This document shows positions 1 through 6,901 of a stretch of DNA of 7,312 bases, one piece after another. How positions within the stretch are numbered: the stretch's first letter is position 1; the number at the start of each line of letters is the position of its first letter. Location of the stretch: positions 1 through 7,312 of the forward strand of contig CABPXX010000056.1 in NCBI GenBank assembly GCA_902461475.1. Reading direction: 5' to 3'. The translations under genes and the position numbers were made by a program. The stretch comes from an uncultured Eubacteriales bacterium. GTDB lineage: Bacteria; Bacillota; Clostridia; Oscillospirales; Oscillospiraceae. The notes under the pieces were generated by a model that made no database searches, was not told the DNA's origin, and saw only the letters and a list, made by a program, of their open reading frames with translations.

Positions 1-1750
1 GCAGGGTGGACTTCTCCAGGTGCAGATTGCGGGCGGCCAGAGCGGCGCCAAAGGCACCCATGATGCCCGAGATGGTGGGACGGGTCACGTCCCGCTTCAG
101 CTCCTGCTCGAAGGCCCGGAGCACGGCGTCGTTGTAGAAGGTGCCGCCCTGAACCACAATGTGCTTGCCCAGGTCATCGGCGCTGGCGGCGCGGATGACC
201 TTGTACACGGCGTTTTTCACAATGGAGATGGACAGACCAGCGGAGATCTCCTCCACGCTGGCTCCGTCCTTCTGGGCCTGCTTCACCGAGGAGTTCATAA
301 ACACGGTGCACCGAGAGCCCAGATTCACCGGGCGCTGGGCAAACAGACCCATCTTGGCAAAGTCCGCAATGGAGTAGCCCAGGGCTTTGGCAAAGGTCTC
401 GATGAAGGAGCCACAGCCGGAGGAACAGGCCTCGTTGAGCATGATGGAGTCCACCGCTCCGTTGCGGATTTTAAAGCACTTCATGTCCTGGCCGCCGATG
501 TCGATGATAAAGTCCACGTCGGGGTTGAAGTGGGCGGCGGCGCGGTAGTGGGCCACCGTCTCCACCAGGCCCAGGTCGCAGTTAAAGGCGTTTTTGATGA
601 GGTCCTCACCGTAACCAGTCACCGCGGAGCCCTTGATGGTGATGCGGTCGCCGCACAGCTTGTAGATTTCCTTGAGCTGGGGCAGGACCACCGACACCGG
701 GTTGCCCTGGTTGGAGTGGTAGTAGGTGTACAGCAGGCCGCCATCGGGGGCGATGAGGGCCATTTTGGTGGTGGTGGAACCGGCGTCAATGCCCAAGTAG
801 GCGTCGCCGGTGTAGGTGTGAATGTCCAGCTGGGGGGGAGTGGAGGCGTTGTGGCGGGCAACAAAGGCGTCGTACTCCTCCTGGGACTGGAACAGGGGGG
901 GCATGGTGTCCACCACAGTGGTGGCGTCCCGGCTCTCCTCCAGCAGCTTCAACAGCTCCTCAAAGGGACGGGCTGCGTACTCCTCCGAGCACAGCGCAGC
1001 GCCGATGGCGGCAAAGCAGTCGCCGTCCTTGGGGAAGATGGCGTGCTCTTCGTCCAGCTGGAGGGTCTCCACAAAGCGCTCCCGCAGGCCCTTTAAGAAG
1101 GTGAGGGGGCCGCCCAAAAAGACGATCTTGCCCTTGAGCTCTCGGCCCTGGGTAAGGCCGGCCACGGTCTGGTCCACCACCGCCTGGAAGATGGAGGCGG
1201 CCACGTCCTCTTTTCGTCCACCCTGGTTGAGGATGGGCTGGATGTCGGACTTGGCAAACACGCCGCACCGGGAGGCGATGGGGTAGATCTTCTCGTGTTT
1301 CAGGGACAGTTTGTCCAATTCATGGACCGTGACGTTCATCAGTGTGGCCATCTGGTCAATGAAGGCTCCAGTACCGCCGGCGCAGGAGCCATTCATACGC
1401 TCCTCCAGGGCGCCGCCAAAGAAGATGATCTTGGCGTCCTCACCGCCCAGCTCAATGACTGCGTCGGTGTCGGGAATGTAGGTGTTTACCGCAGCAGCAG
1501 TGGCATATACCTCCTGGACAAAGTCCAGGCCGGCGGCCTTGGCCACGCCCAGGCCAGCGGAGCCGGTGATCACCAGTTTGACCTCCTTGCCCCGAAGCAT
1601 ATCCTCAATGGAGTGCAGTGTCTCACAGGCCCGTTCCCGGGTCTTGGAATAATGCCGCTCATAAGAGCGGAATAAAACTTGGTTCTCTTCGTCCAGCACC
1701 ACCACTTTGACGGTGGTGGAGCCGATATCAATGCCCACTCGCAAACTCAT
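1..1750 (-). CDS. Acyl-CoA dehydratase activase, tandem BcrA/BadF-type ATPase (C-terminus beyond left edge)
   Basis: The 583 codons present are one uninterrupted frame with no stop, so the gene continues off the left edge. Two ASKHA-fold activase domains are visible, at about residues 4-255 and 318-583. Domain 1 has the phosphate loop DIGSTT (8-13), GGED (102-105), SCAGGTGAF (122-130) and [10 protein letters not shown] (160-169). Domain 2 repeats these as DAGSTTTK (322-329), IGGQDMK (418-424), [11 protein letters not shown] (439-449) and [10 protein letters not shown] (479-488). In the family, such proteins hydrolyse ATP to inject an electron into a 2-hydroxyacyl-CoA dehydratase, using a [4Fe-4S] cluster held between cysteines. 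C123/C162 and C442/C481 are the expected ligand pairs. Tandem-domain members are usually about 1,400 residues, with a DUF2229-type and dehydratase-like C-terminal part, so more than half of the protein probably lies outside the window. The start at 1750 is fixed by AGGAAGGTG five bases upstream and by the promoter. The dehydratase substrate cannot be told from this sequence. The family assignment is firm. Confidence 0.95.
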   Translation of the reverse strand, partial: MSLRVGIDIGSTTVKVVVLDEENQVLFRSYERHYSKTRERACETLHSIEDMLRGKEVKLVITGSAGLGVAKAAGLDFVQEVYATAAAVNTYIPDTDAVIELGGEDAKIIFFGGALEERMNGSCAGGTGAFIDQMATLMNVTVHELDKLSLKHEKIYPIASRCGVFAKSDIQPILNQGGRKEDVAASIFQAVVDQTVAGLTQGRELKGKIVFLGGPLTFLKGLRERFVETLQLDEEHAIFPKDGDCFAAIGAALCSEEYAARPFEELLKLLEESRDATTVVDTMPPLFQSQEEYDAFVARHNASTPPQLDIHTYTGDAYLGIDAGSTTTKMALIAPDGGLLYTYYHSNQGNPVSVVLPQLKEIYKLCGDRITIKGSAVTGYGEDLIKNAFNCDLGLVETVAHYRAAAHFNPDVDFIIDIGGQDMKCFKIRNGAVDSIMLNEACSSGCGSFIETFAKALGYSIADFAKMGLFAQRPVNLGSRCTVFMNSSVKQAQKDGASVEEISAGLSISIVKNAVYKVIRAASADDLGKHIVVQGGTFYNDAVLRAFEQELKRDVTRPTISGIMGAFGAALAARNLHLEKSTL

Positions 1751-1755
1751 AATGG

Positions 1756-1764
1756 CACCTTCCT
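1756..1764 (-). promoter_or_regulatory. Ribosome binding site of the activase gene
   Basis: The minus strand reads AGGAAGGTG, ending 5 nt before the ATG at 1750. It supports that start, and no competing in-frame start with a better site is seen upstream. Confidence 0.75.
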
Positions 1765-1791
1765 GAATCAATAAAATAAGGCAGTACTACT

Positions 1792-1820
1792 ATTATATAA
1801 AAGAAAGGTTGTGATTTCAA
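1792..1820 (-). promoter_or_regulatory. Sigma-A-type promoter for the activase gene
   Basis: On the minus strand a -35 box TTGAAA (1820-1815) is separated by exactly 17 bases from a perfect -10 box TATAAT (1797-1792). It lies about 40 bases upstream of the start codon and downstream of the asnB terminator, so the activase probably has its own transcript. The surroundings are AT-rich, unlike the flanking genes. Confidence 0.75.
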
Positions 1821-1872
1821 TAGGTGCTTCTGGAAGGAACGGTGGAATTTGTCAAAATTCATGAGTAAAGCA

Positions 1873-1905
1873 ACAGTCCACAGGGAGAAGTGCCCTGTGG
1901 ACTGT
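1873..1905 (-). terminator. Stem-loop terminator downstream of asnB
   Basis: A perfect 13-bp inverted repeat (ACAGTCCACAGGG at 1873-1885, its complement at 1893-1905) encloses a 7-base loop. It begins 16 bases after the asnB stop codon. The base run after it in the asnB direction is only modestly T-rich (TTGCTTTACTC), so termination may be incomplete. The plus direction has no T-run. Confidence 0.7.
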
Positions 1906-1921
1906 AGGATATGACAATAGA

Positions 1922-3778
1922 TTATTTGGGCTGGTAGGGAGCCACGCCACACACCTCGGGGAAGTACACCTGATACCAGATGAGGAAGGACAGCACGGTG
2001 TACAGCTTGCGGTGGGTGCGGGCCTTGCCGGAGTAGTGCTGCTCCAGCAGGTCCAGCAGGTACTTCTGGTCGAAGAACTCGGCCACATAGTCCTGGTTGA
2101 TCAGGTCCTTGGCCCAGTTATAGTACTTCTCCTCCTTGAGCCAGGCGATGAAGGGGACAGGGAAGCCCACCTTGGGACGCTTGATCCAATCGTCGGGGAG
2201 CATGGGCACGGCGGCCTGACGCAGGGGGAACTTGGTGGTGGACTTGCCACGCATCTTCTGGTTGCTGGGGATGGAGCGGGCCACCTTCCACACCTCCCGG
2301 TCCAGATAGGGCACCCGCAGCTCCAGGGAGTTGGCCATGGTCATCCGGTCGGCCTTGCGCAGAATGTCCAGGGGCTGCCACAGGTGCAGGTCCAGATACT
2401 GCATCTTGGTCAGGTCGTCGGCGTCCTTCACCTGGGCAAAATAGGGGGCGGTGATGTCCTTCCAGGTGCGGCTGCTGCGGTAGGCGGGGGTGAGAACCTG
2501 CTCCACCTCGTCGTTGTCAAAGATGAAGGCCTGGCCCACAAAGGTGTCCTCCACAGGCTTGGCGGCCTTGGTCAAGAAGCCCTGACCGTGGAAGGGGGGC
2601 AGCTTGGACACCACACCCGCCACTGCCTTGCGGATGGGAAGGGGCAGCTTGCGGTAGGCACGGTAGGGCTTGGTGGTGTGGTAGGTGATGTATCCGCCAA
2701 ACAGCTCGTCGGAGCCCTCACCGGACAGCCCCACCTTCACGTCCTGGGCTGCCAGCTTGGACAAAAAGTACAGGGGCACGGTGGACAGGTTGGCATTGGG
2801 CTCATCGGCGTAGTACTGGATGGTGGGGAGAATGTCGAAGAATTCCTCAGCGGTGATGGTCTTGGAGATGTTCTTCAGGCCCAGCGCCTCACACAGGGCC
2901 TTGGCCTCACTGGTCTCGTCGAAGCCCTTGTTGGCAAAGCCCACGGAGTAGGTCTTGTCCGGGTGGGACAGGGCGGTGATGACACTGGAGTCAATGCCGC
3001 CGGAGAGGAAGGCGCCCACCTCCACGTCACTGATCTGGTGGGCCTCCACCGACTCAGTGACCACCTCTCGAATCTCCTGGGCGTGCTCCTCCAGGCTCTT
3101 GGAGTCGGGCTCAAAGGAGAAGGTGTAGTAGGCGCTCATGTCCAGCTTGCCGTCCCGGTAGGTGAAGTGGTGGCCGGGGAGCAGACGGAATACACCCTTA
3201 AAGAAGGACTCGTCCAGAGCGGAGTACTGGAAGGTGAGGTAGAACTTCAGGGCCTCCCGGTTTAGTTCCTTTTTGAAGTCGGGGTGGGGGAGAAAGCTCT
3301 TGAGCTCCGAGCCGAAGAAGAAGGTGTCCCCCATGGGGGCGTAGTAGAAGGGCTTGATGCCGAAGGGGTCACGGGCGCCGTACAGAGTTTTGGTCTGGGT
3401 GTCCCAGATGACAAAGGCGAACATGCCACGCAGCTTCCCGGTGACCTCAGGGCCCCACTCCATGTAGCCGTGGAGCACTACCTCGGTGTCGGAGGTGGTC
3501 TGGAAGGTGTGGCCCAGCTCCTGGAGCTGGGTGCGCAGGGCCTGGAAGTTATAAACTTCTCCGTTATAGGCCAAAATATAACGCCCGTCGGGGCTGGTCA
3601 TGGGCTGGTGGCCGTGAGCCAGGTCAATGATGGACAGGCGGCGGTGGGCGATGGCACAGTGGTCATCGGTATAGTAGCCCTCCTCGTCGGGGCCACGGTG
3701 AATAATGGAATCGCCCATGGCGTGAAGGGCAGTGACATCAGGGGTAGAGCGGGAGAGAAATCCGGTAAAACCGCACAT
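1922..3778 (-). CDS. asnB: Asparagine synthase (glutamine-hydrolysing)
   Basis: This cytoplasmic enzyme makes asparagine from aspartate, ATP and glutamine. The 618-residue protein has both expected domains. The N-terminal class II glutaminase domain spans about residues 2-200: Cys2 (MCGFTGF) is the nucleophile exposed after removal of Met1, with RRLSIID (46-52), YNGEVYN (71-77) and SDTE (96-99) lining the glutamine site. The C-terminal synthetase domain has the PP-loop SGGIDSS (259-265), SGEGSDELFGGY (352-363) and the ADRMTMANSLELRVPYLD segment (476-493). Because Cys2 is present it should use glutamine and not only ammonia. The length matches the AsnB/AsnO type of Firmicutes. The start at 3778 is set by GGAGG 8 bases upstream and by the obligatory MCG start. 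It is transcribed alone, divergently from the glycosyltransferase gene, and ends at a stem-loop. Nothing looks damaged. Confidence 0.97.
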   Translation of the reverse strand: MCGFTGFLSRSTPDVTALHAMGDSIIHRGPDEEGYYTDDHCAIAHRRLSIIDLAHGHQPMTSPDGRYILAYNGEVYNFQALRTQLQELGHTFQTTSDTEVVLHGYMEWGPEVTGKLRGMFAFVIWDTQTKTLYGARDPFGIKPFYYAPMGDTFFFGSELKSFLPHPDFKKELNREALKFYLTFQYSALDESFFKGVFRLLPGHHFTYRDGKLDMSAYYTFSFEPDSKSLEEHAQEIREVVTESVEAHQISDVEVGAFLSGGIDSSVITALSHPDKTYSVGFANKGFDETSEAKALCEALGLKNISKTITAEEFFDILPTIQYYADEPNANLSTVPLYFLSKLAAQDVKVGLSGEGSDELFGGYITYHTTKPYRAYRKLPLPIRKAVAGVVSKLPPFHGQGFLTKAAKPVEDTFVGQAFIFDNDEVEQVLTPAYRSSRTWKDITAPYFAQVKDADDLTKMQYLDLHLWQPLDILRKADRMTMANSLELRVPYLDREVWKVARSIPSNQKMRGKSTTKFPLRQAAVPMLPDDWIKRPKVGFPVPFIAWLKEEKYYNWAKDLINQDYVAEFFDQKYLLDLLEQHYSGKARTHRKLYTVLSFLIWYQVYFPEVCGVAPYQPK

Positions 3779-3786
3779 AGAGTCAT

Positions 3787-3791
3787 CCTCC
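3787..3791 (-). promoter_or_regulatory. Ribosome binding site of asnB
   Basis: The minus strand reads GGAGG, 8 bases before the ATG at 3778. Together with the required Cys at position 2 it fixes the start. Confidence 0.75.
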
Positions 3792-3817
3792 AGAAGTGTT
3801 TTGAAAATTCAGACTAA

Positions 3818-3846
3818 AGCATACATCTTATATAGAAAAAAGTCAA
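3818..3846 (-). promoter_or_regulatory. Sigma-A-type promoter for asnB
   Basis: On the minus strand a -35 box TTGACT (3846-3841) is followed after 17 bases by TATGCT (3823-3818). The spacer is T-rich and also holds TATAAG, a possible alternative -10. The -35 box lies in one arm of an inverted CGGTTGA pair shared with the divergent promoter. A leader of about 30-35 nt would precede the ribosome site and start codon, too short for a T-box or other leader riboswitch. Confidence 0.65.
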
Positions 3847-3870
3847 CCGTTCCCCGCAAGAATGCGGTTG
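3844..3870. promoter_or_regulatory. Inverted repeat between divergent promoters (possible operator)
   Basis: CAACCG at 3844-3849 and CGGTTG at 3865-3870 form a 6-bp dyad with 15 bases between, and each arm overlaps a -35 box of one divergent promoter. A nested shorter dyad, CCGCA (3854-3858) and TGCGG (3863-3867), sits inside. A regulator bound here could control both directions. That is inference: part of the symmetry comes simply from two TTGA-type -35 boxes facing apart. Confidence 0.35.
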
Positions 3871-3897
3871 AAATCCCAGAGGGAGGCATGGTAGAAT
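3868..3897 (+). promoter_or_regulatory. Promoter for the glycosyltransferase-exoA unit
   Basis: TTGAAA (3868-3873) is followed after 18 bases by TAGAAT (3892-3897). The TG at 3889-3890, followed by one base, gives an extended -10 (TGGTAGAAT). It lies 36 bases upstream of the start codon at 3934. Confidence 0.6.
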
Positions 3898-3933
3898 ACA
3901 ACGAATAGACAAAATGGAAAGCAGGAGATCACC

Positions 3934-5286
3934 ATGAGTTGGTCAAAAGTGCGATGGCAGGAAAAACTGTGCGGGATACTGGCCCTGGCGTGTCTGTTGG
4001 GGACGGTGGCGGCGGCGCTCCAGCTCCAACAGGGGAGCGTGGCAGATCGCGTGTGGGTGGCGGTGTGCCTGGTGCTCATGGCAGCCCTGGGCGGATTGCT
4101 GCTGAAAAAAGAGAATGTCCCAATGAACCAGATTCTGGTGTTGCTTCTCCCTCTGGCGGCAGCTATGCTGGTGCGGTGCCTGCTGTTGGACCATGAGAGC
4201 GATGATTACCTCACCTTCCTCAGTCAGTGGTACGACGTGATACGGGAGGGCGGCGGCTTGGGAGCTATTTCTCAACCCGTAGGCAATTACAATGTGCCGT
4301 ACCTCTACTTTATTGCCTTGATTTCCTATCTGGATATCCCAGACCTGTACCTGTACAAGCTGTTCTCCATCTTCCTGGATGTGATTCTGACCTGGGGCGG
4401 CCTGCGCCTGGTGCGGGTACTGACCAAAGAGAAGGGAAATACCATTCTGCCCCAGATCGCCTTTGGTGTGCTGCTCTTTGTGCCCACGGTGGTGCTCAAC
4501 GGCAGCTACTGGGCCCAGTGTGACGCCATCTACGGGGCCCTGGTGGTCCATGCGGTGGCCTGCGTGCTGGAGGGCAAGAACAAGTGGTCCCTGGTATGGC
4601 TGGCGGTGGCCTTCTCCTTTAAGCTCCAGACGGTGTTTATCATGCCTCTGTGGGGTGTGCTGTGGCTGGCGGGCCGGGTGAAGTTCCGGGAGCTGTTTGT
4701 GTTCCCCGGGGTGTATGTCCTCACGGCAATGCCAGCCCTGCTGCTGGGTAAGCCCTGGAAGGATATTTTGTCTGTCTACTTGGGGCAGATGGGGGAGTAT
4801 GACCGGCTGACGCTGAATGCCCCCCCCGCCTATCTAGTTTATAGTGCCCATGCCACCTATGACCCTGCATTTCTATCCCAGATGGGTATCATTGCCGCTA
4901 TGATTTTGGCCTTTGCCATGCTGTTTATTGGAGCGTGGAAGGGAAAGAAGCTGGATAACCAGATGGCCATGGTGGTGGCTATGGTGCTGGTGGTGGGTAT
5001 TCCGTTTTTGCTGCCTCATATGCACGAGCGGTATTTCTATCTGGCCGACGTGCTGGCGGTGTGCTGGGCGGTGAGTAACTGGCGGCGCATTCCGGCGGCA
5101 GTGCTGGTGTGTGGCTCCTCTCTGGCCAGCTACAGCGTCTATTTGCGCCTGAAGTACAACTACATTCTATACATTTCGGGGGATTACCTGGTGATGTTCT
5201 GGGAGGCGGCTGCTATGGCTGCGGCTTTGATCTTCTGTATCGTCCACCTGGTCATCCTGTGCGTGAAAAAAGGAGAAACCACATGA
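3934..5286 (+). CDS. Gpi18-like GT-C glycosyltransferase, polytopic membrane protein
   Basis: This 450-residue very hydrophobic protein has roughly 11-12 membrane segments (for example about 11-31, 38-57, 66-85, 138-160, 171-188, 252-271, 316-336, 343-361, 386-402 and 418-444). It resembles bacterial proteins grouped with Gpi18-like mannosyltransferases (GT-C fold), which use polyprenyl-phosphate sugars on the outer face of the membrane. Supporting marks are the acidic first outer loop DHESDDYLTFLSQWY (86-100), NYNVPYLY (118-125), GSYWAQCDAIYGALV (190-204), FSFKLQTVFIMP (227-238) and LPHMHERYFYLADVL (360-374). The start is backed by AGGAGA five bases upstream. It is the first gene of a two-gene unit, and its TGA overlaps the next start by 4 nt. 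Sugar donor and acceptor are unknown. A role in cell-surface glycan or lipid glycosylation is inference from the family. Confidence 0.82.
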   Translation: MSWSKVRWQEKLCGILALACLLGTVAAALQLQQGSVADRVWVAVCLVLMAALGGLLLKKENVPMNQILVLLLPLAAAMLVRCLLLDHESDDYLTFLSQWYDVIREGGGLGAISQPVGNYNVPYLYFIALISYLDIPDLYLYKLFSIFLDVILTWGGLRLVRVLTKEKGNTILPQIAFGVLLFVPTVVLNGSYWAQCDAIYGALVVHAVACVLEGKNKWSLVWLAVAFSFKLQTVFIMPLWGVLWLAGRVKFRELFVFPGVYVLTAMPALLLGKPWKDILSVYLGQMGEYDRLTLNAPPAYLVYSAHATYDPAFLSQMGIIAAMILAFAMLFIGAWKGKKLDNQMAMVVAMVLVVGIPFLLPHMHERYFYLADVLAVCWAVSNWRRIPAAVLVCGSSLASYSVYLRLKYNYILYISGDYLVMFWEAAAMAAALIFCIVHLVILCVKKGETT

Positions 5287-6038
5287 AATTTGTCTCATGG
5301 AACGTCAACGGCCTGCGGGCTTGTCTGAAAAAAGGATTTGAGGAATCGGTGCTGGGGCTGGATGCGGACTTCATCTGTCTCCAGGAGACCAAGATGGAGC
5401 AGGGCCAGGCCCATGTAGACCTGCCCGGCTACGAGGAATTCTGGAATTCGGCAGAGAAGAAGGGGTATTCCGGTACCGCCATTTTTACCCGCCATCAGCC
5501 CCTCTCGGTGCGCTATGGCATGGGCCTGGAGCCTCACGACCACGAGGGGCGGCTCATCACTCTGGAGTACCCGGAATTCTACCTGGTCAACTGCTATACC
5601 CCCAACGCCCAGAACGAGTTGGCCCGTATCGACTACCGTATGGAGTGGGAGCGGGACCTGCGGGCCTATCTCATGGAACTGGACAAGACCAAGCCGGTGA
5701 TCTACTGCGGAGACCTGAACGTGGCCCACAAGGAGATTGACCTGAAAAATCCCGGCCCTAACCGGGGCAAGGCAGGGTTCTCCGACCAGGAGCGGGAGCA
5801 GTTTGGGCTGCTGCTGGATAGCGGATTTGTGGATACCTTCCGGTATTTGTACCCGGATCTCACTGGGGCGTACTCCTGGTGGAGCTACCGCTTCAATGCC
5901 CGGGCCAACAATGCGGGATGGCGCATCGACTACTTTGTGGTGTCCCAGCGGTTGGCGGAGAAGGTGCAGGGGGCATTCATCCACCCCGATATTTATGGCA
6001 GCGACCACTGCCCGGTGTCGCTGGAATTGAAAATTTAA
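5283..6038 (+). CDS. exoA: Exodeoxyribonuclease III / AP endonuclease
   Basis: This cytoplasmic, Mg-dependent DNA repair enzyme cleaves the backbone 5' to abasic sites and removes 3' blocks and nucleotides from duplex DNA (base excision repair). The 251-residue protein covers the whole exonuclease-endonuclease-phosphatase fold of the Xth/ExoA family. Visible catalytic elements are WNVNGLRA (6-13, Asn7), LQETK (33-37, metal-binding Glu35), YTPN (105-108), GDLN (143-146, Asp144/Asn146), WWSYR (199-203), GWRIDYF (212-218, Asp216) and GSDHCPV (239-245, Asp241/His242). The start at 5283 matches the family's MKFVSWN beginning and has AAGGAG 7 bases upstream. An earlier in-frame start at 5109 would add an unrelated 58-residue extension lying over the upstream gene, so I reject it. 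The ATGA overlap with the glycosyltransferase implies coupled translation. No clear terminator follows. Confidence 0.96.
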   Translation: MKFVSWNVNGLRACLKKGFEESVLGLDADFICLQETKMEQGQAHVDLPGYEEFWNSAEKKGYSGTAIFTRHQPLSVRYGMGLEPHDHEGRLITLEYPEFYLVNCYTPNAQNELARIDYRMEWERDLRAYLMELDKTKPVIYCGDLNVAHKEIDLKNPGPNRGKAGFSDQEREQFGLLLDSGFVDTFRYLYPDLTGAYSWWSYRFNARANNAGWRIDYFVVSQRLAEKVQGAFIHPDIYGSDHCPVSLELKI

Positions 6039-6125
6039 AAATTTACCAATTCTGAAGAAACTGGCATAGAGAAATCCTTTGCGTTGGGCACACTATGGTT
6101 GGACCAAAGCAAAGGAGGACATGTG
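6039..6125. other. AT-rich intergenic stretch before the small membrane ORF
   Basis: It opens with an AT-rich run just after the exoA stop. I see neither a GC-rich terminator hairpin nor a convincing -35/-10 pair, so the small downstream gene may be reached by read-through from exoA. Its last part holds the strong AAAGGAGG ribosome site (6111-6118). Confidence 0.4.
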
Positions 6126-6296
6126 ATGAAGATGAGTATGATGATTCCTGTGGCAGGATTGAGCATGTTGGCTGGCGGCGTTATGGGCATGGCCTTGAGC
6201 CCCAAGAAGAAGACCAAGATGCAGAAGACGGTGAGCAAGGCGGCCAAGGTGGCCGGCGACGCCATGGAGAACCTGTCCGGGGCATTGAAGATGTAA
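6126..6296 (+). CDS. Small membrane-anchored basic protein, 56 aa (YtxH-like layout)
   Basis: I do not recognise a specific family. The 56-residue product has a Met/Gly/Ala-rich hydrophobic N-terminus (about residues 5-24, MMIPVAGLSMLAGGVMGMAL), then a positive cluster SPKKKTKMQK (25-34), then an amphipathic helix-like tail (about 35-55) rich in Ala, Lys and Val. One membrane helix followed by a Lys-rich helix resembles small YtxH-type proteins of Firmicutes, but that is layout similarity only. The start at 6126 has an excellent AAAGGAGG seven bases upstream. GTG at 6123 and TTG at 6084 are in frame but worse placed, and the longer form would put the ribosome site inside the gene. Codon choice (AAG, GTG, GCC, CTG) matches neighbouring real genes, which argues that it is translated. 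It could be a stress or envelope-associated small protein; the function is unknown. Confidence 0.68.
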   Translation: MKMSMMIPVAGLSMLAGGVMGMALSPKKKTKMQKTVSKAAKVAGDAMENLSGALKM

Positions 6297-6305
6297 GAGA
6301 AAGCG

Positions 6306-6345
6306 GCAGCACAGGTGAGGGGAGCGATCCCTTCGCCTGCGCTGT
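6306..6345 (+). other. Long stem-loop with a GCGA tetraloop between two genes
   Basis: Bases 6312-6323 pair with 6328-6339 (12 pairs including two G-U) around a GCGA loop, which fits the stable GNRA type. After one A-C mismatch, CAGC (6307-6310) pairs with GCTG (6341-6344), with a further G-U at the base. No T-run follows on either strand, so a classical intrinsic terminator is doubtful. It could be an mRNA processing or stability element, or a weak terminator between the small ORF and the acetyltransferase gene. Confidence 0.5.
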
Positions 6346-6377
6346 ACACATATGACACGTTGAGGATGTGATGTAAC

Positions 6378-6872
6378 ATGCCGATGAGCGGGATTGAACA
6401 GCCGGAGTTTATCCAAATTGATGAGACGATCCGTCTACATAGGTACACCGATGATTGCGCCTTTGCGCTGAAGTGGTATCAGGATGAACATACGTTGTGG
6501 CTGGTGGACGGGAAGACAACTCCATATACCACGGAGAAAGTATATCAGATGTACCACTACTTGCAGGCACGTGGTGAGGTGTACTTTATTGAATACAATC
6601 CCTGTGGCAATGGGGTTGTGCCAATTGGAGATGTTTCCTTTTGGAGGGAGGACATGCCAATTGTGATTGGAGAGCCCGGTTTGCGAGGGTGTGGGATTGG
6701 AAAGAAGGTAATCTTGGCCCTGGTAGAGCGGGCAAAGCGCCTGGGGTTTTCGTCCCTGGAGGTAGCGGAAATCTATGAGCATAATGTGGGCTCTCGGAAG
6801 ATGTTTGAAACATGCGGCTTTATGCCCATCGAGAAAACTCCAAATGGATGGCGGTATCGACGCTTATTGTAA
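6378..6872 (+). CDS. GNAT-family N-acetyltransferase
   Basis: This 164-residue cytoplasmic protein matches the GNAT fold, which transfers an acetyl group from acetyl-CoA to an amine. Motif A is visible as GLRGCGIGKK (101-110), giving the R-x-x-G-x-G pyrophosphate loop, followed by the helix VILALVERAKRLGF (111-124). Motif B follows as LEVAEIYEHNVGSRKMFETC (127-146), with Asn136 and the usual GF (147-148) of the last strand. IGDVSF (83-88) is the preceding beta-4 strand. The N-terminal 60 residues carry substrate specificity and point to no known substrate. The start at 6378 follows two short ATG-stop pairs and only a weak GAGG 12 bases upstream, so translation may be low; ATG 6384 is an alternative. 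Base composition is more AT-rich than the genes to the left (for example TTT, TAT, ATT, GAT codons), hinting at a different origin. It is probably a stand-alone accessory gene. Confidence 0.9.
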   Translation: MPMSGIEQPEFIQIDETIRLHRYTDDCAFALKWYQDEHTLWLVDGKTTPYTTEKVYQMYHYLQARGEVYFIEYNPCGNGVVPIGDVSFWREDMPIVIGEPGLRGCGIGKKVILALVERAKRLGFSSLEVAEIYEHNVGSRKMFETCGFMPIEKTPNGWRYRRLL

Positions 6873-6901
6873 TTTGTACGAACCATATTACAGGGGGAGA
6901 T

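Noticed and set aside
841..910. Possible frameshift in the activase at runs of seven G (about 832-838 and 895-901)
   Set aside because: Codon-by-codon translation stays in one frame through both runs (TPPQLD and TMPPLF), so the gene is intact in the window.
20..1096. 358-aa plus-strand open frame opposite the activase gene
   Set aside because: Gly/Val/His/Gln-rich translation with no recognisable motif, antisense to a clearly conserved enzyme. It is produced by the strong third-position GC bias of the real gene.
2012..3265. 417-aa plus-strand open frame opposite asnB
   Set aside because: Same antisense artefact: low-complexity G/V/L/H/Q composition and no domain, while the minus-strand asnB carries all catalytic motifs.
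3779..3933. T-box or other amino-acid-responsive leader before asnB
   Set aside because: The predicted leader from the promoter to the start codon is only about 30-35 nt, too short, and no T-box core sequence is visible.
3943..4551. 202-aa minus-strand frame opposite the glycosyltransferase gene
   Set aside because: Gln/His-rich shadow translation, no promoter or ribosome site, and it lies over membrane-segment codons of the real gene.
5109..5282. N-terminal extension of exoA by 58 residues from an upstream start
   Set aside because: The extension lies inside the glycosyltransferase gene in another frame. Family proteins begin at MKFVSWN, and the good ribosome site is for 5283.
5295..6008. 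237-aa minus-strand frame opposite exoA
   Set aside because: It mirrors exoA almost exactly in extent and has no motif. exoA is unambiguous.
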